The notes under the pieces were generated by a model. The model did not search any database. It had not been told where the DNA came from and was given only the letters and a program-made list of their open reading frames with translations. Shown here one piece after another: positions 33,010 through 43,096 of a stretch of DNA of 64,000 bases. The translations under genes were made by a program, and so were the position numbers. The DNA lies in assembly GCA_009829735.1 (NCBI GenBank), contig CM020620.1:14195420-14259419 (forward strand), given 5' to 3'. Source of the DNA: Pyropia yezoensis (taxonomy: Eukaryota > Rhodophyta > Bangiophyceae > Bangiales > Bangiaceae). The first letter of the stretch is position 1. Every line of letters begins with the position of its first letter.

Positions 33010-33730
33010 CATGTACGGCTCCCATCCGCGCCAAACTCCCCGATGCCATCAGCGAGGCGGCTTGACGGTCGGTGTCCCTGTCCGCGCCGTCGGCGGCAGA
33101 GCCGGCGGCGGTGGCGCAGCGGCGGTGGCGGCAACCAGCGGCGGCGGCAGCCAGCTGGCGCCGGTGGCCGTAGCCGAAGCCGGCATGCCACGGCGTGGAG
33201 GAGTGTCGCAGGTGCGGGGGCGGGCGCAGGGTAGGCACGGCGGCAGCGGCGGGGTCGCCTGCTGCTGAGCGGCTGCAGGGCCGCTTGATGTTGGGCAAGA
33301 AGAAAGAACATCAGTTGTGGCGAAAAATCTTTGCTAAAGTAGGGACTTGTCATGGCGGAGGAGCCCCTCTCCCACACGCGATTTTGGAATATGCCTGCCC
33401 ACAGGCGTCGTCATGGACCCACAATCAGATACAAGAGAGTGTGCCCCCTGTGCAGGAAACGCGGGTATTCGCGCGCGGCCCGATTCGACGGGTCGTTGTT
33501 TCGTCGGAACTCGTTACTCCTCGGTCCGAGCGCCGCCCCATGCTCCCCGCGACTCGCGACGCCACCGCTGCAGCCACACCCATTGCTTGGCCGTCTCGCT
33601 TGCTTTCATACTCCTCCCACCCACAGCGGCGGTGGGCGGCGGGCGGTAGGTCGCCATTCCGCCGCCGTCCCTCCAAGACCCTCCGGGTCTCTCGCCGCCC
33701 CCCCCACCCCCCCCCCCCCCTCCCCCTCCA
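33010..33730. other. no supported gene
   Basis: Between the Tc1 element and the CSN8-like gene. An ATG at 33352 opens a frame with MAEEPLSHTRFW and RVCPLCRKRGY, but it soon turns low-complexity and overlaps the next gene in another frame. It could be leader sequence. Confidence 0.35.
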
Positions 33731-34829
33731 ATGATGGCCGCCGGCGCCTCCCGCCCGGCGGTCGCCCTCCCCCTTCCTCCCCCGGTGCCCACCGGTGGCC
33801 GCGCCCCGCCGCCTGGCTGGCTCGCCACCTGCCGAGAGGCTGTGGCGGCCGCCGCCGCCATTGGCGACGCGGCCACCGTTGTCTCCACGTGCGCGACGGT
33901 CGAGTTGACGGTACGTGTGTCGGGACGACCAGCGTGGGGGGGGGGGGGCGTGGGGGGGGTGGTGCAGATGAGACCTCTGGGGGCAATGAGGAAGAAGTGG
34001 GAAATGGGGGGTGGAGGCGGGGGGTCGCGCCACGGCGGGCGCCCCGCAGTGTCTGTCCAGCGGCATACCCCATCTGTTGGCGACGCTGCAGTCCAGGACG
34101 CTGCTGCTGACGCGTAGGTGTCCTTTTATGCGAGACCTGTCACCTGGTACTGTCCGTCTCTCTTCCCGCCCCCCCCTCTTCTGCTCCCCTTTCCCTTAGC
34201 TGGCAGCAACGAGCGACGCGCCCACCCCTGGGGTGTCCCCTCTGGCCGCCGCGCATCTACTCGCCCTCCTCGTGGTCGGGGACGTGCCGCGGGCACGCGC
34301 CGTCCGCCGGCGGCTGCTGGCTTGCGCCGCCACCCCTCCCACCCCCACCCCCGCCACCGCCACCGCCGCCGCCTCCGCCGCAACTGCATCTGGCAGCGCC
34401 GCCACCGGCGGCAGCGGCGGCGGCGGGGACAGCGGCGGCGACAGCGACAGCGACCTCCCCGCCGCCGCGGCGGCGGTGGCGGCGGTGGCGGCGCGCGACT
34501 GGCCGACGCTGTACGCGGTGCTCGGGGGCGGCGACGGCACGCCCTGGCGGGGCGCCGCTGAGCGGTCGCTCGCCGCGTCGGCGGCCGCCGCCACCCGCCG
34601 CCGCGTGCGCGACTGGCTCGCCGCCGCCCACACGACCGTGTCGGCAGAGACGGCTGCATCGCTGCTGGGCGTGCCGCGGGGGGAGCTGCCGGCGACGGTG
34701 GCCGGGTGGGGGTGGGAGGCGGGGGAGGGGGACTGGCTTCGCCCGCGGCCAGTGCCGGTGGGGGGGCCGGGGGGGGCTGCCGCGCTCAGTGCCATGACCA
34801 CCCAGCTGTACAGCTTTGATGAGCCGTGA
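33731..34829 (+). CDS. CSN8: COP9 signalosome subunit 8-like (CSN8/PSMD8/EIF3K family)
   Basis: Exon 1 33731-33910 and exon 2 34200-34829, with a 289-bp intron (33911-34199; GTACGT donor, TTCCCTTAG acceptor) that joins in phase 0 to give 269 residues. After a Pro/Ala-rich start there is a helical region (AHLLALLVVGDVPRARAVRR), a Gly/Ser/Asp linker, then VAARDWPTLYAVLGGG, ATRRRVRDWLAAAHTTVSAE and LLGVPRGELPATVAGWGWE, the helix and winged-helix pattern of this family. The CSN removes NEDD8 from cullins. The ending and the size fit CSN8 better than PSMD8 or EIF3K, but the match is by eye and moderate. It is convergent with TyrRS. Confidence 0.55.
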
Positions 34830-35134
34830 GGGTGGAGGGGGTGTGTACCGTGGGGGGGGGGAGGGCGTGCCGGTGGGTGCGGTGGGTCTGCTGCCTTGCG
34901 GGCTGTCATCGTCGTGTGCAAACTGTTGGGACTCCAAGGGGAAGGTGGGAGCGGGCCGAGAACAGACGAATGGGAGCAACGTGTGCGGGTTGGCAAGGTC
35001 GGCGGGGGGTGCCCCCGGCCGCCACTGTCACAGCCACTTTGGTGCGGGGATCGCTACCAACACCCGCATGCCGCTCACGTCCCATCGCCCCTAATACCGC
35101 CCCCCTGCCCTGCGCACCGCCACTCCCGCCACCT

Positions 35135-36892
35135 CTATGGCTCCACCCGCACGAGCATCTTGTTCTTCTTCCCCGCTCCCAGCAGCAGCAGCCGCCCGTC
35201 AATAACGTCGGCCTCCCCCACCACCGCGTCCACCGCGGGCACCTTGGCGTTGTTGACGTACGCCCCCCCATTCTTAATCAGCCGGCGTGCCTCCCCCTTG
35301 GACGACTGCAGGCCCGCCGCGGCCATCACGTCGACGACGGTGCGGCCCACCACGTCGGCGCGGGTCAGCACAGAGCCCGGCACGTCGGCGGCAATCGCCT
35401 CGAGCGCGTCGGCGGTGAGCGTGTCGGCGCCCGCGCCGGTTCGACCGGGCGCGGCAACAGCCGTCGCGGCAAGCGCAGCCGCCACCCCCGCCTCCCCGTG
35501 GACGAGGCGGGTGACCTCCTCGGCCAGCCGGCGCTGTGCGCCATTCGGCACCGCCCCGGGGGCGGCGGCGGCGGCGGCAATGGCGTCCACTTCTTCCAAC
35601 GGGAGGAAGGTCATAGAGCGGAGGAAGCCGACCACGTCCGCGTCGGGCACCCGCACCAGGTGCTGGTAAAACTCGTAGGGCGACAGCTTAGAGGCGGTGA
35701 GCCACGTGGCACCGCCCGCGTCGCTCTTGCCCACCTTTTTGCCGTCGGAGCGGGTGAGGAGGGGGAAGACGAGGCCGTGCACGACACGGCCGCCGCGGAG
35801 CTTACGCGTCAGCTCCGTGCCGGCGGTGATGTTGCCCCACTGGTCCGACCCGCCCGCCTGCACCCGCACGTTGTGGGGCGGGTCGGATAGGTAGGCAAAG
35901 TCGTAGGCCTGGAGCAGCTGGTAGGTGAACTCTGTAAAGCTCATCCCATCGTCCGACGCGAGGCGCGTCCGCACCGAGTCCTTGGCCAGCATCCCGCTGA
36001 CGCGGGTGTGCTTGCCAACGTCACGCAAAAAGTCGAGGAAGGAGATGCCACCGAGCCAGTCGTGGTTGTTGAGCACGACCACGGGCTCCCCCGCCGCCCC
36101 GCCTTGCGCGTCGAGCACCTGCCGGATGTTGGCGGCGATGCCGTCTAGGTTGCGCTGTATCGCGACGCCGTCGAGGAGCGGCCGCTCCGTCGACCGCCCC
36201 GACGGGTCGCCCACCCGCCCCGTGGCGCCCCCCACCAGCGCCACCGGCTTGTGACCGGCGCGGGCAAACCACGCTAGCGTCAGGATGCCGAGCAAGTTGC
36301 CCAGGTGCAGCGAGTCCGCCGTCGGGTCAAACCCTACGTACACGGTAAGGGGCTTCCGCGCCGCGTCCCGCAGCGTGTCCCCCTCCCCCGTCACCGCATC
36401 GACGAGGCCCCGGGAGCGCAGCACGTCCACAATGTTGGGGCGTGTGCCGCCAACGCCGTCGGTGGGGGCGAGGAACCGGGGGTGGCCGGGCAGCGTTGTT
36501 GTGGCGTCCGCGCCTGCCGCCGTGGCGGCCGCCGCCCCATCAGAGGCAGGGGATACCCCAGCGGGGGGGGGGGGCAGTGTGCACACGTCCTCCTCGTCAC
36601 AAGACGGGCCAGCGGCGGCAAAGGCGGCCGCCGCATCCGCCTCGGCAGTGGGCGGCAGGCGCGCCGGGCCCACCGCCCGCCCGGCGCGGCCGCCACGGCC
36701 GCGCGCAGCCGCCGTCGCTGCCGCCGCCGCCGGGCGGCCGCCCAGCCGCCCCCGCCCGCCCACCGAGACGGTGCCGACGCCGCCGCCCGTGCCAGCGGCC
36801 AGCACCGGCCGGTGGCGGCCGCGGAGCAAGACGGGCCCGGCGGGGGCAAACGCGGGGCTGGCCATGACGCGGCGCGTCAGTGTGCGGAGCAT
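35135..36892 (-). CDS. YARS2: tyrosyl-tRNA synthetase, organellar/bacterial type
   Basis: Charges tRNA-Tyr. The ATG at 36892 gives 585 residues; an upstream open frame has no ATG. The first 150 residues are Ala/Arg/Gly-rich, with MLRTLTRRVMASPAF at the front, consistent with an organelle-targeting peptide. The catalytic domain follows: YVGFDPTADSLHLGN (HIGH-type motif at about 196-199), GGATGRVGDPSGR, VLNNHDWLG, QAGGSDQWGNI (about 347-354) and KKVGKS (KMSKS-type loop, about 385-390). The C-terminus is an S4-like RNA-binding domain (SKGEARRLIKNGGAYVNN). The architecture is the bacterial/organellar form, so it probably serves plastid and/or mitochondria. No frame break is seen, although the G-run at 36559-36570 lies in the linker. 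Confidence 0.95.
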   Translation of the reverse strand: MLRTLTRRVMASPAFAPAGPVLLRGRHRPVLAAGTGGGVGTVSVGGRGRLGGRPAAAAATAAARGRGGRAGRAVGPARLPPTAEADAAAAFAAAGPSCDEEDVCTLPPPPAGVSPASDGAAAATAAGADATTTLPGHPRFLAPTDGVGGTRPNIVDVLRSRGLVDAVTGEGDTLRDAARKPLTVYVGFDPTADSLHLGNLLGILTLAWFARAGHKPVALVGGATGRVGDPSGRSTERPLLDGVAIQRNLDGIAANIRQVLDAQGGAAGEPVVVLNNHDWLGGISFLDFLRDVGKHTRVSGMLAKDSVRTRLASDDGMSFTEFTYQLLQAYDFAYLSDPPHNVRVQAGGSDQWGNITAGTELTRKLRGGRVVHGLVFPLLTRSDGKKVGKSDAGGATWLTASKLSPYEFYQHLVRVPDADVVGFLRSMTFLPLEEVDAIAAAAAAPGAVPNGAQRRLAEEVTRLVHGEAGVAAALAATAVAAPGRTGAGADTLTADALEAIAADVPGSVLTRADVVGRTVVDVMAAAGLQSSKGEARRLIKNGGAYVNNAKVPAVDAVVGEADVIDGRLLLLGAGKKNKMLVRVEP

Positions 36893-38014
36893 GGGCGGCC
36901 ACGGGTGGGCCGGGGAGGGGGGGCGGGGTGTGTGGATGGATGCGTCGGTGGTGAGAGGGAGAGGTGGTTGGGGAGGGGGGAGGCGCACCGCCGGGGGCGA
37001 CGGTGACGGGGAGAAGCGGGCGCGCTCTGTGGACCGCAGGGCGATCACCGCGACCGAGAGCTCGACCTCGACCACTCAGATGCGCCAAAGTCTTCCACTC
37101 TCGTGGATTTACTGTAATTTATTATCGAAATTGTGCGATCCCCCACTTTTGTCCGAGAGAGTGGGATCGGAAGTGATTCGGGTGTCCCTTAACCAATCAG
37201 AGAGCCGCCTGGGACAACCTTCTGTACTCTCAGACCCGCAATCGCAAGTCGCCTCCACCTCGCGAGCAAGAGAGAAGGCGGCCAACAGCGCAGCACTGCT
37301 TATCGCCTGTCAAAAGTTTCTTGCTTTTTTGGGAAATTCTCGAGCAAAACCCTGCATAAAACCTGCATCGACCCCCCCTCAAGGCATCATAGACACCGCT
37401 TTTACCCCCGTTTCATGCTTTCTGCCTACAACAGCTCGGGCGATTGGTAGTCGCCACCTCCCTAGGTATGACCGGAAGCGCACGGGGCAGGAGAGCACTC
37501 TCGTGAAGCGCAAAGAAGCGACCGACCATCGCTACCCTTGGGAGAAATGTTTATACAAACGCGTTTAAAAACCGCGCAATCTCTCGCACTGGTTAAGCAA
37601 AAACCTGCGCGGCGACAGCTTTCGAGGGTCTGCACGGAAAAATCTCTCCGCCTTGCTCACCATCTACAACGTGAATTCTGACCAATGGAACGCTCCGTCC
37701 AGCAAACAGCAGCGCCACCGCTGTTGTCATTGGTTGACAGAACACCGACAGCGGCCGTCGTGTTGGTCATCCTGGTGGAGATTCTTTGGCCTCAGCCCAT
37801 CCTCTCGATCAGAAAAGCAAAGTTCTGCTCGAGCCGTTCATTTTCGTGCTCGAGCAGGGCAAGAATTTGCACAACGAAGCAAGAGATCTGGCCAAAATCG
37901 GGCTTGTATCTTGACAGGGGATAAGCAGTGCTGCGCAGGAAGAGGGTCTGGGTGTTAACCAAGCACGCGCACTTTATCCCTCGGTATCCACCCGACGCTC
38001 GCTTCCCGCCGTCT
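36893..38014. promoter_or_regulatory. TyrRS upstream region with CCAAT boxes
   Basis: Lower-GC sequence with several CCAAT-type motifs in both orientations: CCAATCAG at 37193-37200, ATTGG near 37443, CCAATGG near 37680 and ATTGGTTG near 37730. Nothing coding is recognised. It is the likely promoter of the minus-strand TyrRS gene, bounded by a hAT-like element at 38023. Confidence 0.35.
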
Positions 38015-38479
38015 TACATATAAGCTCAGGTGCCATGCACATACAAGATTCCCAATTCAGCCGGCCAATAGAATCTGACCTCTCTGTCAACGTGGGGACC
38101 TGGTGCCCAGCTCTCGACCGATCCTGGCCGCACCTGTTAACGGGTGGCCCGCAGCGCAGCAAGGTCCTCGGGCATCAGCCTATAGAATCCTCGGGATAAC
38201 ACTTTCACGTCATGAGCTCGACCACCGAGAAAAGTGACAAGAAGAAGTACCAATACAATCTCGACTTTAGGAAAACATGTTGGCCTCGGGTACGTTTCGA
38301 ATAGTCCTCTCCTGTCACAGTCTTGTCACCTGGGCTGCCCCCATCTGTCCGCCCCCGCGCCCGCCCCCTCTCTCTCACACTGTCCAGTGATTTGCATCAG
38401 CACCCAGGGTCGCGCTCTGCATCCACTGGCACCGCCAGTCGTCCCCCACATGACGCATGCGGGGGGGCCCCCCCGTCCC

Positions 38480-38880
38480 CCGCAGCATGAACGCCGCTGT
38501 CTCGGTCGCCATCGCCGCCACAGCCGATGACGACACCGCCGTGACAGCCGCCGCCACCGCCGCCCCATTGCGGCGGGCGCGGCGGCAGGAGCAGTGGTGA
38601 TAGCGGCAGGTTTTGAGGCTTTGCGCCGCTGTCACCATCTTGGAGGGGGCCAATCACCGCCTCCGCCGAGGCCGCAACCCCCTCCAGAAGCGCTAGCACG
38701 CCCGCGAGCGCCCCCGCCGCCCAGTGGGCCACGTCGACGCTCCCGCTGTCTAATTCCGGGGGAAGCCCGTGCCCCCGCCTCGGCCCCAGCCGCACACGAT
38801 GCCGCCTGTGTCGCCGCTTTTGGAACCGCCCTGACATTCCTTCCGTCTTGTCTCATCCAGCGCAGCGTGCGGGATCGGCC
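38480..38880 (-). other. core specific to element copy A (captured sequence?)
   Basis: A minus-strand frame reads LPPELDSGSVDVAHWAAG, then ALAGVLALLEGVAASAEAV and GPLQDGDSG, more protein-like than the shared ends, with a possible membrane helix. The source gene is not recognised. Confidence 0.4.
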
Positions 38881-39313
38881 GCGGGACGACCGCGACCCAC
38901 GCCGCCGCACCCCACGCACCCGCTGCCCACAATGTATCACTTGTTACTACATTGATGAGCGCCTCGCTCCCTCCCCGCACCTTCACTTTTTCGAGTCGTA
39001 CTCCTCGACTCATCTGCGAAAACTGCGCGAGGAGGGCACACGCCAACACCACCCTCAAAAACCCGTTCATACTTTGGTGCCTCCTCCTCATCCCCTTAGC
39101 GGTCCCTCTCCGCTCTTGTACGTCCTCAACTAAAATGCACATCATAGAGGTCCAACAACGTTAGCCACACAGATTGACTCCGCTCTCTCCACTGCCTCCT
39201 GAAGGGCGAGCAGGGAACATTCAGATGGTTTGAAACTTTTCAGATAGCACAAGAAGCGCTAATCATACTTTAAAAGCGTCCCTAATCAAAGCACGAATCT
39301 TGTATGTGCATGG

Positions 39314-41190
39314 AGTCAGGGTCGGAAAATCACAAATCTCGTCGGGAAGTCACAATTGCAAGACAGAGGAATCGCGAGAGGACGGAAGAAGCATAAGAAG
39401 AACAAGAACACAGGGGCCGTGTGCGGTAATATAACTAAGCGGGAACAGAAGCACTCGATACGTCACACCCACCACGATGCCCTGTGAGGGCCTCAACTGC
39501 TGTGGTGGTGCCTTTGCAGACAGGGCACAACCTAAAGAAGGCGCACTCGCATACCACCCACCCTGCCCCCCCTCTGTGCTCTCTTTTCTCACACACGCGG
39601 CACATTCGCCCCACGCGAACAGCCGCCCGCTCAGACCGCTTCTTGGCTTTCTCCTCCCGCCTTTGAGCCCGCTTGGTTGCTCTCTTAGCCGCCTCTTTCT
39701 CCTTCTTGAGCCCGTCGGCCGTGCGCTGCTTGTCTTGCTCGAGGAGGGCGGCTGGGGAGTGTACAATACCCCGTTGTACGGCGGCATGGCCACTCCTTTC
39801 TGCCCCAGCGGCCGCAGTGACCCTCTCGCGAGACGCCTGGATGACCTCCGATGCCGCTGCTCGCATCTGGTCCATGGTTGTCCCCCCTGTAGTTGCCAAC
39901 CCGAGGTTGTCCCTTGCTCGCGACACAACTTTGTTCTTGTCAACCGGGTACAGGCCCATGGTCGCAAACGACTCGCGCTCCATGTGGGGGGGGAATGCCT
40001 GCCGCTCGACAGCAACGGCCGAGGCCAGCAGGGCATCAAAAGCGTCAATATTGACGAGCATCCCGTCCATCACCAGTTGCTCGTTGGACCGCCGCACTAC
40101 GTTGTGAAACGTGGCGAAGGGAGATGCGTCGAGGGGCTGCAGGAAGTGCGAAGTGCTGGGAGGTAAGAAGAAGAGGCTCACCTGACGCTCGAGCGCTTTC
40201 TCGAGGGTGGCGGCGCGCATATGGGCGCCAAGGCGGTCGCCAAACAGCAGCAGGTTGGTGGACGGGTTGCGCACGGCCCACTTGGTCGCCACCAGGTCGG
40301 CCACGTGGGCAAACGTGTCTGCGTCGAGAAACCCAGACTCCGCCCAACCGTAGTACCTTGGCCAGTCCCGCCGGATGGCCCTCGGGGCGGCGTGGTGCTT
40401 AAAGTTGACCTCGGCCGCCTGGTCGTCCTCAAATTTGGCCTTCATGACGTAGACACTCAACAACACCATACCATCTGCCGCCACGAACGAGAGGAGCGAT
40501 GCCACCGTACTGTGGGGTGTCGATAAAGCGTTCGCCCGCTCTTTGTCGGCCGAATCGACCCGGTGCGTGACCGCTCGCCCGCCTTTGTTGACGATCGGCG
40601 TCTCGTTGTAGTTCATGGTGCCCCATGGGGTGAAGTGGTGCTGCTTCAGCGACTCCTTCAACTCCGAACAGAGGTCCTCGACGGACTGCATCACACTAGG
40701 ACCAGCAAGTTTGTCATAAAGGGCTTTGCACGCCCTCCGGTACAGCTCGTTCTTGTGCCGCTTAACACACCGGCGCAGCCTCGACGCGGACAGCTCCTTT
40801 CCCCACTTCCGCTGCACAAGTTGACGCACCTGGACGTTGCAAAGCGGCATGTTGTTCATGCTAAACGCGTACGCAAGGGCCACCAGCGTAGCGTCCTCCT
40901 CCACCGAGAGGGTGGCGATGCCGTGGGCGCTGGGGTTGCGCGGGTAGGCGCGGTGGTAAGCCACCCGGAGCGCAGGCACAGAGACCCCAGTGTCGCGCGA
41001 CACAGCATCAAAGGCGCTCTTGAGGGTCCCGCCATCCTTCCGCAGCTGTTCCACCCGGTCAAGCACGTCGGCCGCCTTCATGGTTGCCAGCAGTGAGCAA
41101 GAAGGAAGGCACACGGATGAGTCGGAGTGCCGATCTGCTTATTGTAAGATGTGACTTTCCGACGAGATTAGCGATTTTCCGACGCTGACT
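39314..41190. mobile_element. pogo/Tigger-type transposon, complete
   Basis: Terminal inverted repeats of about 41 bp (39314-39354 and 41150-41190; 4 mismatches), starting AGTCAGGGTCGGAAAATC and containing the TCGG(A/G)AA(A/G)TC motif twice. It is flanked by CATGG at 39309-39313 and 41191-41195. Its insertion split the right terminal repeat of the hAT-like element, and removing it plus one CATGG restores that repeat exactly. The boundary is ambiguous by one base, so the duplication could be read as ATG. It is not the TA usual for pogo. Confidence 0.88.
39435..41081 (-). pseudogene. pogo-type DDE_1 transposase with C-terminal zinc finger, first Asp lost
   Basis: 548 residues from ATG 41081. 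Order: helix-turn-helix regions (residues about 1-130, with LRVAYHRAYPRN and QVRQLVQRKWGKELSASRL), then a DDE_1 core with NYNETPIVNKGG, LLLFGDRLGAHM and FLPPSTSHFLQPLDASPF. The second and third acidic residues are present. The first, normally NxDET, is Asn (AAC at 40605-40607, minus strand), so catalysis should fail. A Lys/Arg/Glu-rich coiled coil follows, and the protein ends with a Cys/His cluster (CRVCEKREH, CECAFFRLCPVC, HRGGC) that looks like a zinc finger. The frame is fully open, so loss of activity by this point change may be recent. Confidence 0.88.
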
Positions 41191-41594
41191 CATGGCACCC
41201 GAGCTGTCTCATACTCTTGTGGTGCCCTCACCGGTCCCACCCCGCCGTGCTGGTCGGTCCTACTCGCCACCCGTCCAAGGGCAGCAGTCCACACGGCCAC
41301 CGCTCCGCATGTGGTCAAAGCAAAAGACAACGCAATACAACTCACCCGCTTACACCGTCCGGCCGTGGCACTATCAGGCCGTGACACTCAAAGCCCAAAT
41401 TATCCCAGCAATGCGGCTGACACGTGGTGGGATTGCGGCCACCACCTGGCATGCCAACACTCCCCTACGTTCGTATCCCAGCCCGTCTCGTTCGCGCCCC
41501 GTTCTGTCGGGCTCGTACGCCCACACCATCACCTTGCGCGACAATAGCGCCCGTGCCAGAGGCGCGCCTTCTCGCTGGATGCCTGGATACAGGC

Positions 41595-42560
41595 CTACGC
41601 GGCCGTTGGCGCCTCCTGCACCACCACCTCATACTGGTTGTTGGGGTTGGGCATCCCGGTCAACACCAGCCGTGTGGGTGAGTGCACCGTGGAGGTGTCG
41701 CCGACAAAGTTGATCTTGCCCCCGTGCCGGGTCTCGGCCCGCACTGACAGTAAGTTGTCCGCTAGGCCAGGGACGTACAGCACCTCCTCCAAGTCGACCG
41801 GAACATCCGTCTGGTGTGTCAAGTGCAGCGACCCCGTGCCCACAGCCTCAGCCGTCTTTCCGTTTGCCAGGGTCACGGAGAACACGCCAATCGAGATGCA
41901 GTTGGCCCAATTGGAAGAGTTCTCGGTCATGTGATGGCTCGCGCCTGAATAAATTACCCACGTACGTTGAATACGGCTACGCCACTCCGATTGGCTAGCT
42001 GCTGCGACTTGGCCTGGCATAGGAGCGCGCTTGTTATTTATGGTAGTTGTGAACGCCACGGCCCCAGATGTGTCGTCAACCGCTCCCTGGCCGCGGTCGC
42101 CACCCCGTCCGCCACGGCGCTCTTTGTCCGCGGCCTGCTTGCGGCATTCGCGACGGCTGTGGCCAGGCTTGTTGCAGTACCAGCATGAGAGCTGTTTAGC
42201 GGCAGTGGCGCCTGATCCCCGGGAGCCACGCTGGCCACGACTGCCGGCAGGGTTTTTAACGCTGTAAGCCACTGATGGCTCCCCGGCGAAATTGAGTGCC
42301 GCCTCTTTCTGCTCCACCTCAACGGGCAGCAGCGCGGGGAGTTGCTGGTCCCACTGTAAGGGCACCCCAGCCGACAGCAGCACAGTGGTGACCGTCTTGT
42401 ACGCGGGTGGCAGGCCAGCGAGGAAGTGCATAACGGCAGTGTCCTCGCCCACCTGGTTACCCGCTCCCGCGAGCTCAGCCTTCAGCGTTCTAGCACGACG
42501 GATGTAGGTCATCAGCGACTCGCCGTCGCCCATCCGAAGGTTGGCGAGATCTTGCGTCAA
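41595..42560 (-). pseudogene. Ty1/copia gag-protease fragment, protease Asp replaced by Tyr
   Basis: A minus-strand open frame with a UBN2-type gag region (SLMTYIRRARTLKAEL, MHFLAGLPPAYKTV), a CCHC zinc knuckle (CWYCNKPGHSRREC) and the copia protease. The active-site box, normally DSGAS, reads VIYSGASHHM: the Asp codon is TAT (41949-41951). The following protease strands (TLANGKTAEAVGTG, LEEVLYVPGLADNLLSV) are present, and the frame ends at 41595, before integrase. There is no ATG at the front; the 5' side is cut by the LTR-like repeat at 42628. A truncated, non-functional copy. Confidence 0.88.
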
Positions 42561-42627
42561 ATGGACCTTGCGCGCGCTAGTCTTACTCTGAACGCCTGCT
42601 CCAGTGCGTCCCCGGCCTCACGGACCG

Positions 42628-43096
42628 TGTGGCAAAAACCACGCACACACGCGAAGCCCAAGTTGGGGCGGTGCGCAAGGGCTGCCTCCCGATTCGGGGG
42701 AACCGGAAGAAGTGCAAGTCGCACACACTCTGTCCCTGTTGTGGGGCAATCCCCCCACTGGCAAACAAGAAGATTGTGTGTGGGCCAGCAGTTTCTTGGT
42801 CGGGACGGGGAAGCATGAACAAGCCCCGCTGTCCCTCCCCTTATCCCCCCAGGGTCCCCTCAGAATCTCGCCACTCGGAGTCTCCCACCCCAGCACCTGC
42901 CCACCAGGCCACACGAAAATTCAAGACGATAAATGCAGAAAACCCTCAAATCCACGTAGGATTTACTACTAAGCTAACTATCCCAAAGTTAGGGAATATG
43001 GACCCAAATGCAGGGGGAGGAACGGGTCAGGCTAGTGGCCTGCCGCCCCTTGCATGGCACGTGTTGCCCCCCTACCTGGGAGTCAATACTGCCACA
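42628..43096 (+). repeat. LTR-like dispersed repeat, copy 2 of 3
   Basis: Starts TGTGGCAAAAACCACGC and is almost identical to 48221-48690 up to about 43060, then partly diverges and loses homology at 43096. It directly abuts the copia fragment. The same frame is open as in the other copies, with KKCKSHTLCPCCG. Confidence 0.7.

Larger units (their letters stand above)
38023..41205. mobile_element. hAT-like element with captured core, copy A, split by a pogo-type insertion
   Basis: The left end starts AGCTCAGGTGCCATGCACAT at 38023; the right end is the inverse, split by an inserted transposon (39314-41190) and finishing at 41205. Without the insertion the element is about 1.3 kb. It is homologous, in opposite orientation, to 49721-51006 over roughly the first 455 bp (to about 38478) and over the last 430 bp (from about 38880). 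The 400 bp between have no counterpart in the other copy. No exact target duplication remains. Confidence 0.8.

Noticed and set aside
33352..33730. ORF starting MAEEPLSHTRFW with CPLCRKRG
   Set aside because: Turns into low-complexity sequence and overlaps the CSN8-like gene in another frame; too little to support.
42628..43096. The dispersed repeat as a Helitron end
   Set aside because: No TC start with CTRR-hairpin end at consistent boundaries; an LTR-like reading fits better.
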